A DNA stretch of 64,000 bases from Bacteroidota bacterium. Lineage in GTDB: Bacteria; Bacteroidota; Bacteroidia; B-17B0; Aurantibacillaceae. Shown piece by piece: positions 36,026-43,850 of this stretch. How positions within the stretch are numbered: position 1 is the first letter of the stretch; each line of letters starts with the position of its first letter. The stretch covers positions 124,001-188,000 of the forward strand of contig JAJNDK010000009.1 of assembly GCA_021156365.1 (NCBI GenBank), written 5' to 3'. Position numbers and translations under genes: made by a program. The notes under the pieces were generated by a model that was given only the letters and a program-made list of their open reading frames with translations, did no database searches and was not told the origin of the DNA.

Positions 36026-36063
36026 GCAGTTCTTAGCATACTAAGAGCCTAACTGCTTTTTTT
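36026..36063 (+). terminator. Terminator / attenuator hairpin of the met leader
   Basis: GCAGTT (36026-36031) pairs with AACTGC (36051-36056). Inside it CTTAG (36032-36036) pairs with CTAAG (36041-36045) around CATA, and seven Ts follow (36057-36063). The inner arm CTTAGC at 36032-36037 can alternatively pair with GCTAAG at 35975-35980, which overlaps the last Cys codon and stop of the leader ORF. In turn GCTAAG can pair with CTTAGC at 35932-35937, upstream of the Cys codons. This allows terminator and antiterminator states. Confidence 0.65.
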
Positions 36064-36113
36064 CTTTCCTGTAGCGGGAATGGATCAGTTTAAATTTTTA
36101 ATACCAATCCATC

Positions 36114-36359
36114 ATGTCATCAAAAAATAATGCGCAGACCGCCTGGTCAGGTAGCAACCTGCTGACCAACACAGATTTTCTTTCGTTCATCCATATCCAG
36201 GTTCAATACGGAGTTGCTCAGAGAGGCGGCATCGTTCTGTACACAAGCAATCTATCGCACCTGTCGAGAGTGGCAAGCGATGTGAACCTTCTTGAACCGA
36301 AAGAAATAAAAACGATCATCGCGAGGCTTCGCGACGAAAACTTTATCAGCAAAAACTAA
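36114..36359 (+). CDS. Small protein of unknown function, first full gene after the met attenuator
   Basis: An 81-residue polar protein with a predicted alpha/beta character (LSFIHIQVQYGVAQRGGIVL, then a helix EPKEIKTIIARLRDENFI). It lies six bases before metX on the same strand, so it is co-transcribed and possibly co-translated with it. No signal or membrane helix. I do not recognise a family. Its position suggests a role in sulfur or methionine metabolism or its control, but this is inference only. Confidence 0.6.
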   Translation: MSSKNNAQTAWSGSNLLTNTDFLSFIHIQVQYGVAQRGGIVLYTSNLSHLSRVASDVNLLEPKEIKTIIARLRDENFISKN

Positions 36360-36365
36360 TTCATT

Positions 36366-37427
36366 ATGAGCTTACAACACTATAAACACGAAAAAGCATT
36401 TCACCTTGAAGGCGGCGGCATCCTTCCTTCTTTTGAGATCGCTTATCACACCTACGGTACCTTGAATACAGAACGCTCCAATGTGATCTGGGTATGCCAT
36501 GCACTCACTGCCAACAGCGATGTGCTGGACTGGTGGAAGGGACTGTTCGGAGAAAATAACCTGTTCGATCCGAAAGACTATTTTATCGTATGCGCCAACA
36601 ATCTCGGCTCCTGCTATGGAACCACCGGACCTTTATCTGTGAATGAAGATATCGGTCAGCCCTGGTATGCCTACTTTCCGGAAGTAACGATCCGTGATAT
36701 GGTAAATGCGCATGAAGTACTACGTGTGCATCTTGGCATTGAAAAAATAAACACGATCATTGGCGGATCACAAGGTGGGCAACAGGTACTGGAATGGAAT
36801 ATCCTGCAACCGGAACTGTTCGAAAATACGATCGTGGTAGCTACCAATGCAAAACATTCTGCCTGGGGGATCGCATTTAATGAAGCACAGCGCCTGGCGA
36901 TCAAAGCTGACAGGACTTATTACGCCAACCTGCCCGACGGTGGAAGCAAAGGTCTGCAGGCTGCACGTGCTATTGCTTTGCTGAGTTACCGAGGATATGA
37001 AACATTCACCGGCACGCAAACAGAAAAGGACAATGAGAAGACCGGTGATTACAAAGCCAGCTCTTACCAGCGTCATCAGGGGCAGAAACTGGTAAAACGT
37101 TTCAATGCATATTCGTATGTAATCCTGTCGCAGGCAATGGATAGCCATAATGTCGGGCGCAACCGCGGATCGCTTGAAAAAGCGCTGGAACAGATCACTG
37201 CCAGAACATTGGTGATCGGCATTAAAAATGACCTGCTCTTCCCGGTGAGCGAACAGTGGCTCTTAACCGAGCAGATCCTTAATGCAGAATTCGCTGCTAT
37301 CGATTCCTTTTATGGACACGACGGATTCCTGATAGAAACGGAAAAGCTGACGAATATTATTGCCTCGTTCCTTGTAGCAGACATACGTACAAATGCAGAA
37401 ATACTCGAAATAAAAAACATGAAATAA
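36366..37427 (+). CDS. metX: Homoserine O-acetyltransferase (MetX family)
   Basis: A 353-residue alpha/beta-hydrolase-fold acyltransferase that activates homoserine for methionine synthesis. The nucleophile elbow GGSQGG (about 134-139), YGTLNTERSNVIWVCHALT, NNLGSCYGTTGP, RIN-region equivalent QRHQGQKLVKRFNAYSYVIL, and the Asp/His near DLLFPVSEQW and YGHDGFLIE are in place. Family members may use acetyl- or succinyl-CoA, which sequence alone does not settle. It is under the SAM riboswitch leader and precedes the homoserine dehydrogenase gene by 12 bases. Confidence 0.94.
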   Translation: MSLQHYKHEKAFHLEGGGILPSFEIAYHTYGTLNTERSNVIWVCHALTANSDVLDWWKGLFGENNLFDPKDYFIVCANNLGSCYGTTGPLSVNEDIGQPWYAYFPEVTIRDMVNAHEVLRVHLGIEKINTIIGGSQGGQQVLEWNILQPELFENTIVVATNAKHSAWGIAFNEAQRLAIKADRTYYANLPDGGSKGLQAARAIALLSYRGYETFTGTQTEKDNEKTGDYKASSYQRHQGQKLVKRFNAYSYVILSQAMDSHNVGRNRGSLEKALEQITARTLVIGIKNDLLFPVSEQWLLTEQILNAEFAAIDSFYGHDGFLIETEKLTNIIASFLVADIRTNAEILEIKNMK

Positions 37428-37439
37428 ATACTTATTCAA

Positions 37440-38699
37440 ATGGCAAAGAAAATAAAAATAGGACTTTTCGGATTTGGCTGTGTGGGACAAGGCCTTCATT
37501 ATGTACTCAACAACAGTACCGGATTCAAAGCAGATATTGTAAAGATCGCGGTGAAAGACCGTTCCAAAAAACGTACAGTGGCGGCAGAGCTGATCACCTT
37601 TGATAAATGGGAGATCCTTGACAACCCGGAGATCGACATTATCGTAGAGCTGATAGATGACGCAGAAGAAGCCTTCAATATCGTCAGCGAAGCATTAAAA
37701 AGAGGCAAACATGTAGTGACGGCAAATAAAAAAATGCTGGCCCTGCATTTAGCAGAACTATATAAGCTGCAGCAGGAAAACAATGTATCATTATTGTATG
37801 AAGCATCTGCCTGCGGAAGCATCCCGATCATCCGTACGCTGGAAGAATATTTCGACAATGAAGAGCTGGAAAAAGTATCGGGGGTCTTCAACGGAACGAG
37901 CAATTATATCCTTACCAAAACCATCACCGAAAAACTGACCTATTCCGATGCATTGAAACAGGCCCAGGAAAAGGGATTTGCAGAAAGCGATCCGACAAAC
38001 GATGTGGAAGGTTTTGATCCGAAATTCAAATCGATCATCATCGCCCTGCATGCCTTCGGACTGATCATCCGGCCGGAAGAGATCCTGAACCTTGGGATCA
38101 CTACCCTGCATGCCAATGACATCAATTATGCATCTGAAAAAGGATATAAGATCAAGCTTACACCCGTGATCCAGCGGGTGGCAGAGAATAAGATCAGCAT
38201 CTTTGTTGCTCCACGCTTCATAAAAACCAATAACCACCTCTACAACGTAGACAATGAATTTAACGGGGTGATCGTGGAAGGAAAATTTTCCGGCGAACAA
38301 TTCCTGCAGGGGAAAGGTGCGGGAAGCTATCCTACAGGCGCAGCAGTGCTCTCTGATATTTCCGCACTTTCCTATGGATATAAATATGAATATAAAAAGT
38401 ATGCACAAAACCGCCCACCCGAATTCACCAATGACGTATTACTGCAGGTGTATTTCCGGTATAATTCGCAGGAGGATCTGCAGCGTTTCGGATTTGATGA
38501 GATCAACGAGAAATATACAGGCAGGGATTACAATTATATCGTCGGGAAACTGAGCCTGCAACAGCTCATCAAAGAGCGGCAGTATATCCTGGATAATAAT
38601 TTATTCATTTCCCTTGTGAATGAAACCGTATGCTTAGACGACGAGCAGATCAAAAAAAATGTGATCCACAAATCAGAACCCGAATTAGTAAATCAATAA
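37440..38699 (+). CDS. hom: Homoserine dehydrogenase
   Basis: A 419-residue enzyme that reduces aspartate semialdehyde to homoserine, the substrate of the preceding MetX. The NAD(P) fold starts at IKIGLFGFGCVGQGLHYVLN; catalytic-domain blocks include VVTANKKMLALHLAELYKLQ, YEASACGSIPIIRTLEEYF, SGVFNGTSNYILTKT and AESDPTNDVEGFDPKFKSII, and GAGSYPTGAAVLSDI binds the substrate end. No ACT domain motif is obvious, so feedback control by threonine is unclear. It is inside the metX operon. Confidence 0.95.
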   Translation: MAKKIKIGLFGFGCVGQGLHYVLNNSTGFKADIVKIAVKDRSKKRTVAAELITFDKWEILDNPEIDIIVELIDDAEEAFNIVSEALKRGKHVVTANKKMLALHLAELYKLQQENNVSLLYEASACGSIPIIRTLEEYFDNEELEKVSGVFNGTSNYILTKTITEKLTYSDALKQAQEKGFAESDPTNDVEGFDPKFKSIIIALHAFGLIIRPEEILNLGITTLHANDINYASEKGYKIKLTPVIQRVAENKISIFVAPRFIKTNNHLYNVDNEFNGVIVEGKFSGEQFLQGKGAGSYPTGAAVLSDISALSYGYKYEYKKYAQNRPPEFTNDVLLQVYFRYNSQEDLQRFGFDEINEKYTGRDYNYIVGKLSLQQLIKERQYILDNNLFISLVNETVCLDDEQIKKNVIHKSEPELVNQ

Positions 38700-38723
38700 T
38701 TAACACATTCTAAAATTCAAACT

Positions 38724-39359
38724 ATGTCAATCAGATTAGGAGACACCGCACCCGACTTCACTGCAGAATCCAGCGAAGGAACCATTCACTGTCACCAATG
38801 GCTGGGGGATAAATGGGGGATACTTTTCAGCCATCCTGCAGATTTTACACCGGTATGTACAACCGAATTAGGTACAGTAGCCAAACTGAAGCCTGAATTC
38901 GAAAAACGAAATGTAAAAGTGATCGCACTTAGTGTGGATCCCGTTCAGTCGCATCTCGAATGGATCAAAGACATCAACGAAACACAAAATACGACAGTGA
39001 ACTATCCTATCATCGCTGATCCTGCTTTTGAAGTTTCGAAGCTCTATGGATTTGTTCATCCGAATGCTTCCGACAAGTTTACCGTACGTTCGGTAGTGAT
39101 CATCAGTCCGGATAAAAAAGTAAAATTGCTTATCACCTATCCTGCATCCACCGGAAGGAATTTTGATGAGATCCTGCGGGTGATCGATTCCCTTCAGCTT
39201 ACGGACAATTACAGTGTAGCAACTCCTGCCAACTGGAAACAGGGGGAAGATGTGGTAGTGATCCCGGCTATTAAAACTGAAGACATCCCTGCAAAATTCC
39301 CGAAAGGGTTCAAAGAGATCAAATCCTATTTACGGATCACTCCGCAACCAAATATCTAA
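38724..39359 (+). CDS. Peroxiredoxin, 1-Cys (Prx6) type
   Basis: A 211-residue thiol peroxidase. The peroxidatic Cys lies in HPADFTPVCTTELGTVAKLK, and IALSVDPVQSHLEWIKDI and FTVRSVVIISPDKKVKLLIT are family blocks. The lack of a C-terminal resolving Cys and the long C-terminal arm (to KGFKEIKSYLRITPQPNI) mark the Prx6 branch. It sits between hom and metZ, 24 bases after hom, so peroxide defence is placed with sulfur amino-acid synthesis. A hairpin with a T-rich tail follows. Confidence 0.93.
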   Translation: MSIRLGDTAPDFTAESSEGTIHCHQWLGDKWGILFSHPADFTPVCTTELGTVAKLKPEFEKRNVKVIALSVDPVQSHLEWIKDINETQNTTVNYPIIADPAFEVSKLYGFVHPNASDKFTVRSVVIISPDKKVKLLITYPASTGRNFDEILRVIDSLQLTDNYSVATPANWKQGEDVVVIPAIKTEDIPAKFPKGFKEIKSYLRITPQPNI

Positions 39360-39390
39360 TTCCTGTTTTTGTTTTAAATAAGGTGAAGAT

Positions 39391-39420
39391 CCCGGGACGA
39401 AAGAACCGGGCTTTTCTTTT
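39391..39420 (+). terminator. Terminator-like hairpin between peroxiredoxin and metZ
   Basis: CCCGG (39391-39395) pairs with CCGGG (39406-39410) across a ten-base loop, followed by CTTTTCTTTT. It lies only 17 bases before the metZ ATG and could reduce read-through into metZ. Confidence 0.5.
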
Positions 39421-39436
39421 CCAACACCAGACCACT

Positions 39437-40603
39437 ATGAAAGATAAACAATTCGAAACCCAGGCCATCCGCACGCAGTTACCACGAAGTGAGAACAATG
39501 AACACTCGGTACCGCTTTATCTTACCTCCAGCTTTGTATTCGATACAGCGGAAGATATGCGTGCAGCTTTTGCAGAGGAAACTGATCCTTACATCTATTC
39601 GCGGTATACCAATCCCAACAACAATGAATTTGTAGACAAAATGTGCCTGCTCGAAGGAGCGGAAGCCGGTGTAGCTACTGCCTCCGGGATGGCCGCTATT
39701 TATACCAGTCTGGCTGCCCTCTTGCAGTCCGGTGACCACGTGATAGCCTGTTCTTCGGTCTTTGGCGCCACGCATACGATCTTCAATAAATATTTTCCGA
39801 AATGGAACATCAGCCATTCGTACTTTGAAGCCACGAATCCCGGAGCGATCGAACAATTGGTACAAAGCAACACGAAGATCATTTTTGTGGAAACTCCAAC
39901 CAATCCGGGTATCGAAATAATAGACCTGGAACTGCTGGGGCAGATCGCAAAGAAGCATAAGCTGATCCTTGTTGTCGATAATTGCTTTGCGACTCCATAC
40001 CTGCAGCAGCCTTTGAAATACGGTGCCAGCCTGGTGGTGCATTCCGCGACCAAATATATTGACGGGCAGGGAAGAGTTTGCGGTGGCGTAGTGGTAGGTA
40101 AAAAAGAACTGATCCGGGAGATCTATCTGTTTGGAAGGATCACTGGTCCAAGCCTCTCACCCTTCAATGCCTGGACACTGAGCAAAAGCCTGGAAACACT
40201 TGCCCTTCGAATGGATCGTCATTCGGAGAATGCACTCTACATTGCGGAGGCACTCGAAAAAAATGCGGCACTGGAATTTGTCAAATATCCTTTCCTGCCT
40301 TCACACCCACAATATGCGATCTCTAAAAAACAAATGAAAGCAGGAGGAGGCATCATTACTTTTTCTGTGAAAGGCGGTTATGAAGCTGCTACAAAATTCA
40401 TGGACCGGCTGGAGCTCATAAAGATCTCTCCCAACTTAGGTGATGCACGTACCATTGCCACACATCCTGCCTCTTCCACTCATTGCAAGCTGAGCAAAGA
40501 AGAGCGGCTTGCAGTAGGTATCCTGCCCGGACTGATCCGTATTTCTATTGGCCTGGAGAACAAAGACGATATTTTGAAAGATATTATACAGGCACTTGGG
40601 TGA
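39437..40603 (+). CDS. metZ: O-succinyl/acetylhomoserine sulfhydrylase (MetZ-type, Cys/Met PLP family)
   Basis: From ATG 39437 (MKDKQFETQAIRTQLPRSEN) the enzyme has 388 residues, the usual family size; the longer frame from 39383 is not conserved in type. It makes homocysteine from acyl-homoserine and sulfide. PLP-family blocks are YSRYTNPNNNEFVDKMCLLE, ATASGMAAIYTSLAALLQSG, VDNCFATPYLQQPLKYGASL, VVHSATKYIDGQGRVCGG (PLP Lys) and THPASSTHCKLSKEER. Cystathionine gamma-synthase is a close relative. It completes a homoserine-to-homocysteine route with metX. Confidence 0.92.
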   Translation: MKDKQFETQAIRTQLPRSENNEHSVPLYLTSSFVFDTAEDMRAAFAEETDPYIYSRYTNPNNNEFVDKMCLLEGAEAGVATASGMAAIYTSLAALLQSGDHVIACSSVFGATHTIFNKYFPKWNISHSYFEATNPGAIEQLVQSNTKIIFVETPTNPGIEIIDLELLGQIAKKHKLILVVDNCFATPYLQQPLKYGASLVVHSATKYIDGQGRVCGGVVVGKKELIREIYLFGRITGPSLSPFNAWTLSKSLETLALRMDRHSENALYIAEALEKNAALEFVKYPFLPSHPQYAISKKQMKAGGGIITFSVKGGYEAATKFMDRLELIKISPNLGDARTIATHPASSTHCKLSKEERLAVGILPGLIRISIGLENKDDILKDIIQALG

Positions 40604-40609
40604 GCCACA

Positions 40610-40629
40610 GTCCCGATAGCTATCGGGAC
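40610..40629. repeat. Perfect palindrome GTCCCGATAGCTATCGGGAC
   Basis: A 20-bp perfect palindrome starting seven bases after the metZ stop and directly joined to the left arm of a CGCAGATT-family element. It is the longest of the three copies (see 35998-36015 and 54663-54678). Confidence 0.8.
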
Positions 40630-40761
40630 GCGGATTACGCAGATTACTGAAGTATGTTATGCCAATGTCCGGGAAACAGCGTTTTCTCTTCGCGGCCAGG
40701 CATGATTATAAAACCTGTGCAACAACAATAAATTCGCGAAATCTGTGTGAATCTGCGGCAA
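40629..40761. repeat. Inverted-repeat intergenic element, CGCAGATT family
   Basis: The left arm (40629-40646) reads CGCGGATTACGCAGATTA. The right arm (40731-40761) reads AATTCGCGAAATCTGTGTGA and continues ATCTGCGGCA. About 85 bp lies between. Confidence 0.65.
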
Positions 40762-40819
40762 AAAACCTTTAACACGTAGAGATCCTGCGGAGCAAGCAAT
40801 CGAAAAATTCAGCATCTTT

Positions 40820-41758
40820 GTGGCTCAATTTTTTACCGTGTTCAAATCCGTTACCAAACATCATTTATTACTGCACCTCATTGTTTTTATCTGGGGCTGG
40901 TCTCCTATTCTCGGAAAACAAATTTCCGTACAGGCATTACAGCTGGTTTGGTTCCGGATGGGCATGACCATAATTGTCATCGCGCTCTATAATCTGTATA
41001 TCCGGCAGAAATTCCTGTTGACAAAAATCCAGCTGTTTCAACTGATAGGCACCGGGGCCGTTATTGCTTTTCACTGGTTCTGTTTTTACCAGGCCATTAA
41101 GATCTCCAATGTATCGGTTACACTCGCAGCTTTTGCAACAGGTACTTTATTTACCTCCATCATCGAGCCGATATTTTATAAACGGAAGATCCTTTGGTAC
41201 GAGATCGTTTTCGGACTGATCATCATTGGAGCCATTGGTATGATCTTCCAGGTGGAAACACAATATACTCTTGGTATCATGTTCGGAGTTTTGGCGGCTT
41301 TCACTTCTTCCCTCTTCACGGTATGGAACGGTATACTGGTGCGGAACATTCCATCACCGGTTATTTCGCTGGTGGAATTAGCCGGAGGTTTTGCATGCCT
41401 GAGTGCATACCTGCTGTGTACGGGAGAATTCACTCCTGAATTTCTTACCCTTTCTACGAGTGATATTTGGTTCCTTATCCTTTTCTCAGTGGTAGGAACT
41501 GCCTTTCCTTTTATTGCCAGCACCAACCTGCTGAAACAGCTCAGCCCGTTTACCGTTACACTTACTGTGAACCTCGAAACGGTGTATGGTATCATCATTG
41601 CGTACCTGCTCTGGAAACAAAGCGAGCAGATGACAATCGAGTTTTATATTGCTACTATTATTATACTTGCTGTGATCATTCTGAATGCCGTTCTGAAAAC
41701 CAAGCTTCAAAACATGAAATTTGGTAAACGTCCGCCGGACGCGATCGAACAGAAATAA
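40820..41758 (+). CDS. EamA/DMT-superfamily transporter
   Basis: About 312 residues with ten hydrophobic helices in two similar halves, the EamA layout of the drug/metabolite transporter superfamily (for example LIVFIWGWSPILGKQISVQA in the first half and LFSVVGTAFPFIASTNLLKQ in the second). Such proteins export amino acids or metabolites; substrate unknown. There is no ATG near the start: GTG at 40820 or GTG at 40838 could begin the protein, and the later one puts helix 1 closer to the N-terminus. It is followed by fmt after 31 bp. Confidence 0.88.
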   Translation: MAQFFTVFKSVTKHHLLLHLIVFIWGWSPILGKQISVQALQLVWFRMGMTIIVIALYNLYIRQKFLLTKIQLFQLIGTGAVIAFHWFCFYQAIKISNVSVTLAAFATGTLFTSIIEPIFYKRKILWYEIVFGLIIIGAIGMIFQVETQYTLGIMFGVLAAFTSSLFTVWNGILVRNIPSPVISLVELAGGFACLSAYLLCTGEFTPEFLTLSTSDIWFLILFSVVGTAFPFIASTNLLKQLSPFTVTLTVNLETVYGIIIAYLLWKQSEQMTIEFYIATIIILAVIILNAVLKTKLQNMKFGKRPPDAIEQK

Positions 41759-41789
41759 AGAAACAATCATTGAATTTTAATTACAGAAC

Positions 41790-42734
41790 ATGAAGATCGT
41801 TTTTATGGGCACACCCGATTTTGCTGTGCCATGCCTGGATATACTTGTTAAGAACAACTACGATATAGCAGGTGTGGTTACCATGCCGGATAAGCCAGCA
41901 GGGCGTGGACAGCAGCTGCAACAATCGCCGGTAAAAAAATATGCGCTGGAACATCATTTAAAAGTGTTGCAGCCCGAAAAATTAAAAGCCCCGGAATTCA
42001 TCGAAGAGCTAAAAAGCCTGCAGGCAGATCTGCAGATCGTGGTTGCTTTCCGCATGTTGCCGGAAGCGGTGTGGGATATGCCCGCGCTTGGCACTTATAA
42101 CCTTCACGCTTCTTTGTTACCAAATTACCGTGGAGCAGCTCCTATTAACTGGGCATTGATAAACGGAGAAAAAGAAACAGGCGTGACTACGTTTAAACTG
42201 CAGCATGAAATAGACACCGGCAGTATCCTGTTCTCCGAAAAAGTTGCACTCACCGAAAATACCACAGCAGGAGAATTGCACGATACCTTAATGAACATCG
42301 GTGCAGAGCTGATGCTGAAAACGGTGAAGGCCATCGAAAGCGGTAATTATAAAGCTGTTCCCCAGATCGATTCCGGCGCGAACAAACATGCACCCAAGCT
42401 GTTCAAAGAGAGCTGCAAAATAGACTGGAACAAGGATGTGGAAAGTGTTCACAACCTGATCCGGGGATTGAGCCCCTACCCTGCTGCATGGACAGAAGGC
42501 AAAGACAGTAAGGGAATGCTTCATTCCGTTAAAGTATATACTTCATCGAAAGAGATCGCTACACATATATATATACCGGGCAGTGTACATTCGGATGGAA
42601 AGACATATCTGAAAGTAGCCTGCAGCAATGGCTTTGTATATATACACGAGCTGCAGCTCGCGGGCAAAAAGCGTTTGAAGACAGAGGAGCTTTTGAGGGG
42701 ATTTAAATTCGAAGAAGGTTTTGTTTTTCAATAG
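41790..42734 (+). CDS. fmt: Methionyl-tRNA formyltransferase
   Basis: Formylates initiator Met-tRNA. The 314 residues match the family: MKIVFMGTPDFAVPCLDILV at the start, AGVVTMPDKPAGRGQQLQQS, ASLLPNYRGAAPINWALING (the catalytic HxSLLP block appears as LHASLLPNYRG), TGVTTFKLQHEIDTGSILFS, and the C-terminal OB-like domain with LSPYPAAWTE. The ATG at 41790 is clear. A hairpin terminator lies about 105 bases after the stop. Confidence 0.96.
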   Translation: MKIVFMGTPDFAVPCLDILVKNNYDIAGVVTMPDKPAGRGQQLQQSPVKKYALEHHLKVLQPEKLKAPEFIEELKSLQADLQIVVAFRMLPEAVWDMPALGTYNLHASLLPNYRGAAPINWALINGEKETGVTTFKLQHEIDTGSILFSEKVALTENTTAGELHDTLMNIGAELMLKTVKAIESGNYKAVPQIDSGANKHAPKLFKESCKIDWNKDVESVHNLIRGLSPYPAAWTEGKDSKGMLHSVKVYTSSKEIATHIYIPGSVHSDGKTYLKVACSNGFVYIHELQLAGKKRLKTEELLRGFKFEEGFVFQ

Positions 42735-42837
42735 CCCCCGAAACACCCTTTAATAAACACTTTATTTACTACATGAAAATGGAAGCATTTAAGCCAGTAC
42801 GCTACAGGCTTTCATGCCCCTGAAAGGGCTTAATAGC

Positions 42838-42877
42838 GGCTATTTGGAGTGTAGTTATTAACAAATAGCCTATTTTT
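42838..42877 (+). terminator. Hairpin with T-rich tail downstream of fmt
   Basis: GGCTATTTG (42838-42846) pairs perfectly with CAAATAGCC (42862-42870), followed by TATTTTT. A separate inverted pair, TTTGGAGT (42843-42850) and ACTCCAAA (42899-42906), overlaps it and could form an alternative structure. Confidence 0.55.
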
Positions 42878-42909
42878 CAACAAATACAGCATTTTTTTAC
42901 TCCAAACAC

Positions 42910-42939
42910 TTGACAAATTCAGTTAGCGTATTACTTTTG
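42910..42939 (+). promoter_or_regulatory. Promoter of the HU gene (TTG-N19-TACTTTTG)
   Basis: TTG at 42910-42912 is separated by exactly 19 bases from TACTTTTG at 42932-42939, a near-ideal Bacteroidota promoter. Start would be near 42945, giving a leader of about 40 bases, A-rich in its last part, before ATG 42985. Confidence 0.8.
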
Positions 42940-42984
42940 CTCTGTTCAAAGTAACTAATTGTTTAACCAAAAAAATCAAATCAA

Positions 42985-43257
42985 ATGAACAAAGGAGAAT
43001 TGATCGATGCAATCGCATCTCACTCAAAGCTGACAAAAGCTGATGCTGGTCGCGCTTTAGACGCAACTATCGAAACTATCGAAAAAGCACTTAAAAAAGG
43101 TGACCGTGTTGCTCTAGTAGGCTTCGGTTCTTTCACAGTAGCTAAACGTGCTGCACGTATCGGCCGTAACCCACAAACTGGAAAAGAAATCAAAATTCCA
43201 GCAAAAAAAGTGGTAAAATTCAAAGCTGGTGCTGAATTAGCTAAAAAAGTAAAATAA
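42985..43257 (+). CDS. HU family nucleoid DNA-binding protein
   Basis: A 90-residue HU/IHF-fold protein that bends and packages [23 protein letters not shown], the conserved [20 protein letters not shown] and [20 protein letters not shown] (the DNA-inserting Pro arm) are all present, and length is exactly that of HU. Codon use is strongly biased toward common codons, as expected for a highly expressed gene. It has its own promoter and a terminator at 43278-43313. Confidence 0.97.
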   Translation: MNKGELIDAIASHSKLTKADAGRALDATIETIEKALKKGDRVALVGFGSFTVAKRAARIGRNPQTGKEIKIPAKKVVKFKAGAELAKKVK

Positions 43258-43277
43258 TATTTTGCTTTTGAAGAAAT

Positions 43278-43313
43278 AAAAAAGCTGTCCTCCTATGGTG
43301 GGCAGCTTTTTTT
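43278..43313 (+). terminator. Rho-independent terminator of the HU gene
   Basis: AAAAAAGCTGTCC (43278-43290) pairs with GGGCAGCTTTTTTT (43300-43313), giving a strong stem and a T-run 20 bases after the stop codon. Confidence 0.8.
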
Positions 43314-43375
43314 ATGCATTCATTTTTCGTCCCTACCGTCGTCCGATCTTCATTCAAAATAATTACTTTTGCTTC

Positions 43376-43786
43376 ATGTTCCTCAAATATAACTGGCCTG
43401 CATTCATATGGACACTTGTCATCCTTGCACTCTGCAGCATGCCCGGCAAATCCATACCGCATATCAGCTGGCTCGAATTACTCTCCTTCGATAAATTCGT
43501 TCATGCTTCCATTTTCTTTGTCCTGCAGCTTTTCTATATGCGGGGCTTTCTCCTTCAGAACACATTTCCCACCCTTCAAAAACAGTTCAAGATGATAGCA
43601 GGCATTGTTTGTATCGCCTATGGCGGCGCCCTGGAGATCATGCAATCGCTGTTCTTTTCCGAACGAAGCGGCGACTGGTTCGATTTTATTGCCAATTCCA
43701 CGGGCTGCCTAACTGCTATGCTATTGTTTGATCTGCTTGGAAGGAAAATAACATGGCTAAGAAAAACAAACTATCAGCAAGCCTGA
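43376..43786 (+). CDS. VanZ-like membrane protein
   Basis: From ATG 43376 the protein has 136 residues with four hydrophobic helices (for example PAFIWTLVILALCSMPGKSI) and the VanZ-type SFDKFVHASIFFVL and GALEIMQSLFFSERSGDWFD blocks. The ATG is five bases after a TACTTTTG box (43364-43371), so the transcript could be leaderless; a longer frame from 43295 overlaps the HU terminator and is not preferred. Function in VanZ-like proteins is generally unknown beyond teicoplanin resistance in the name-giver. Confidence 0.8.
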   Translation: MFLKYNWPAFIWTLVILALCSMPGKSIPHISWLELLSFDKFVHASIFFVLQLFYMRGFLLQNTFPTLQKQFKMIAGIVCIAYGGALEIMQSLFFSERSGDWFDFIANSTGCLTAMLLFDLLGRKITWLRKTNYQQA

Positions 43787-43850
43787 TCCTGATTTAAACC
43801 TTTGTTTATTCTGCATACCTTTACAAGTAATCAGCGCTCACAAAAAACTC

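Noticed and set aside
36080-36130. 16-codon ORF (MDQFKFLIPIHHVIKK) after the attenuator
   Set aside because: It overlaps the start of the 81-residue gene and shows no amino acid enrichment linked to methionine or cysteine; probably chance.
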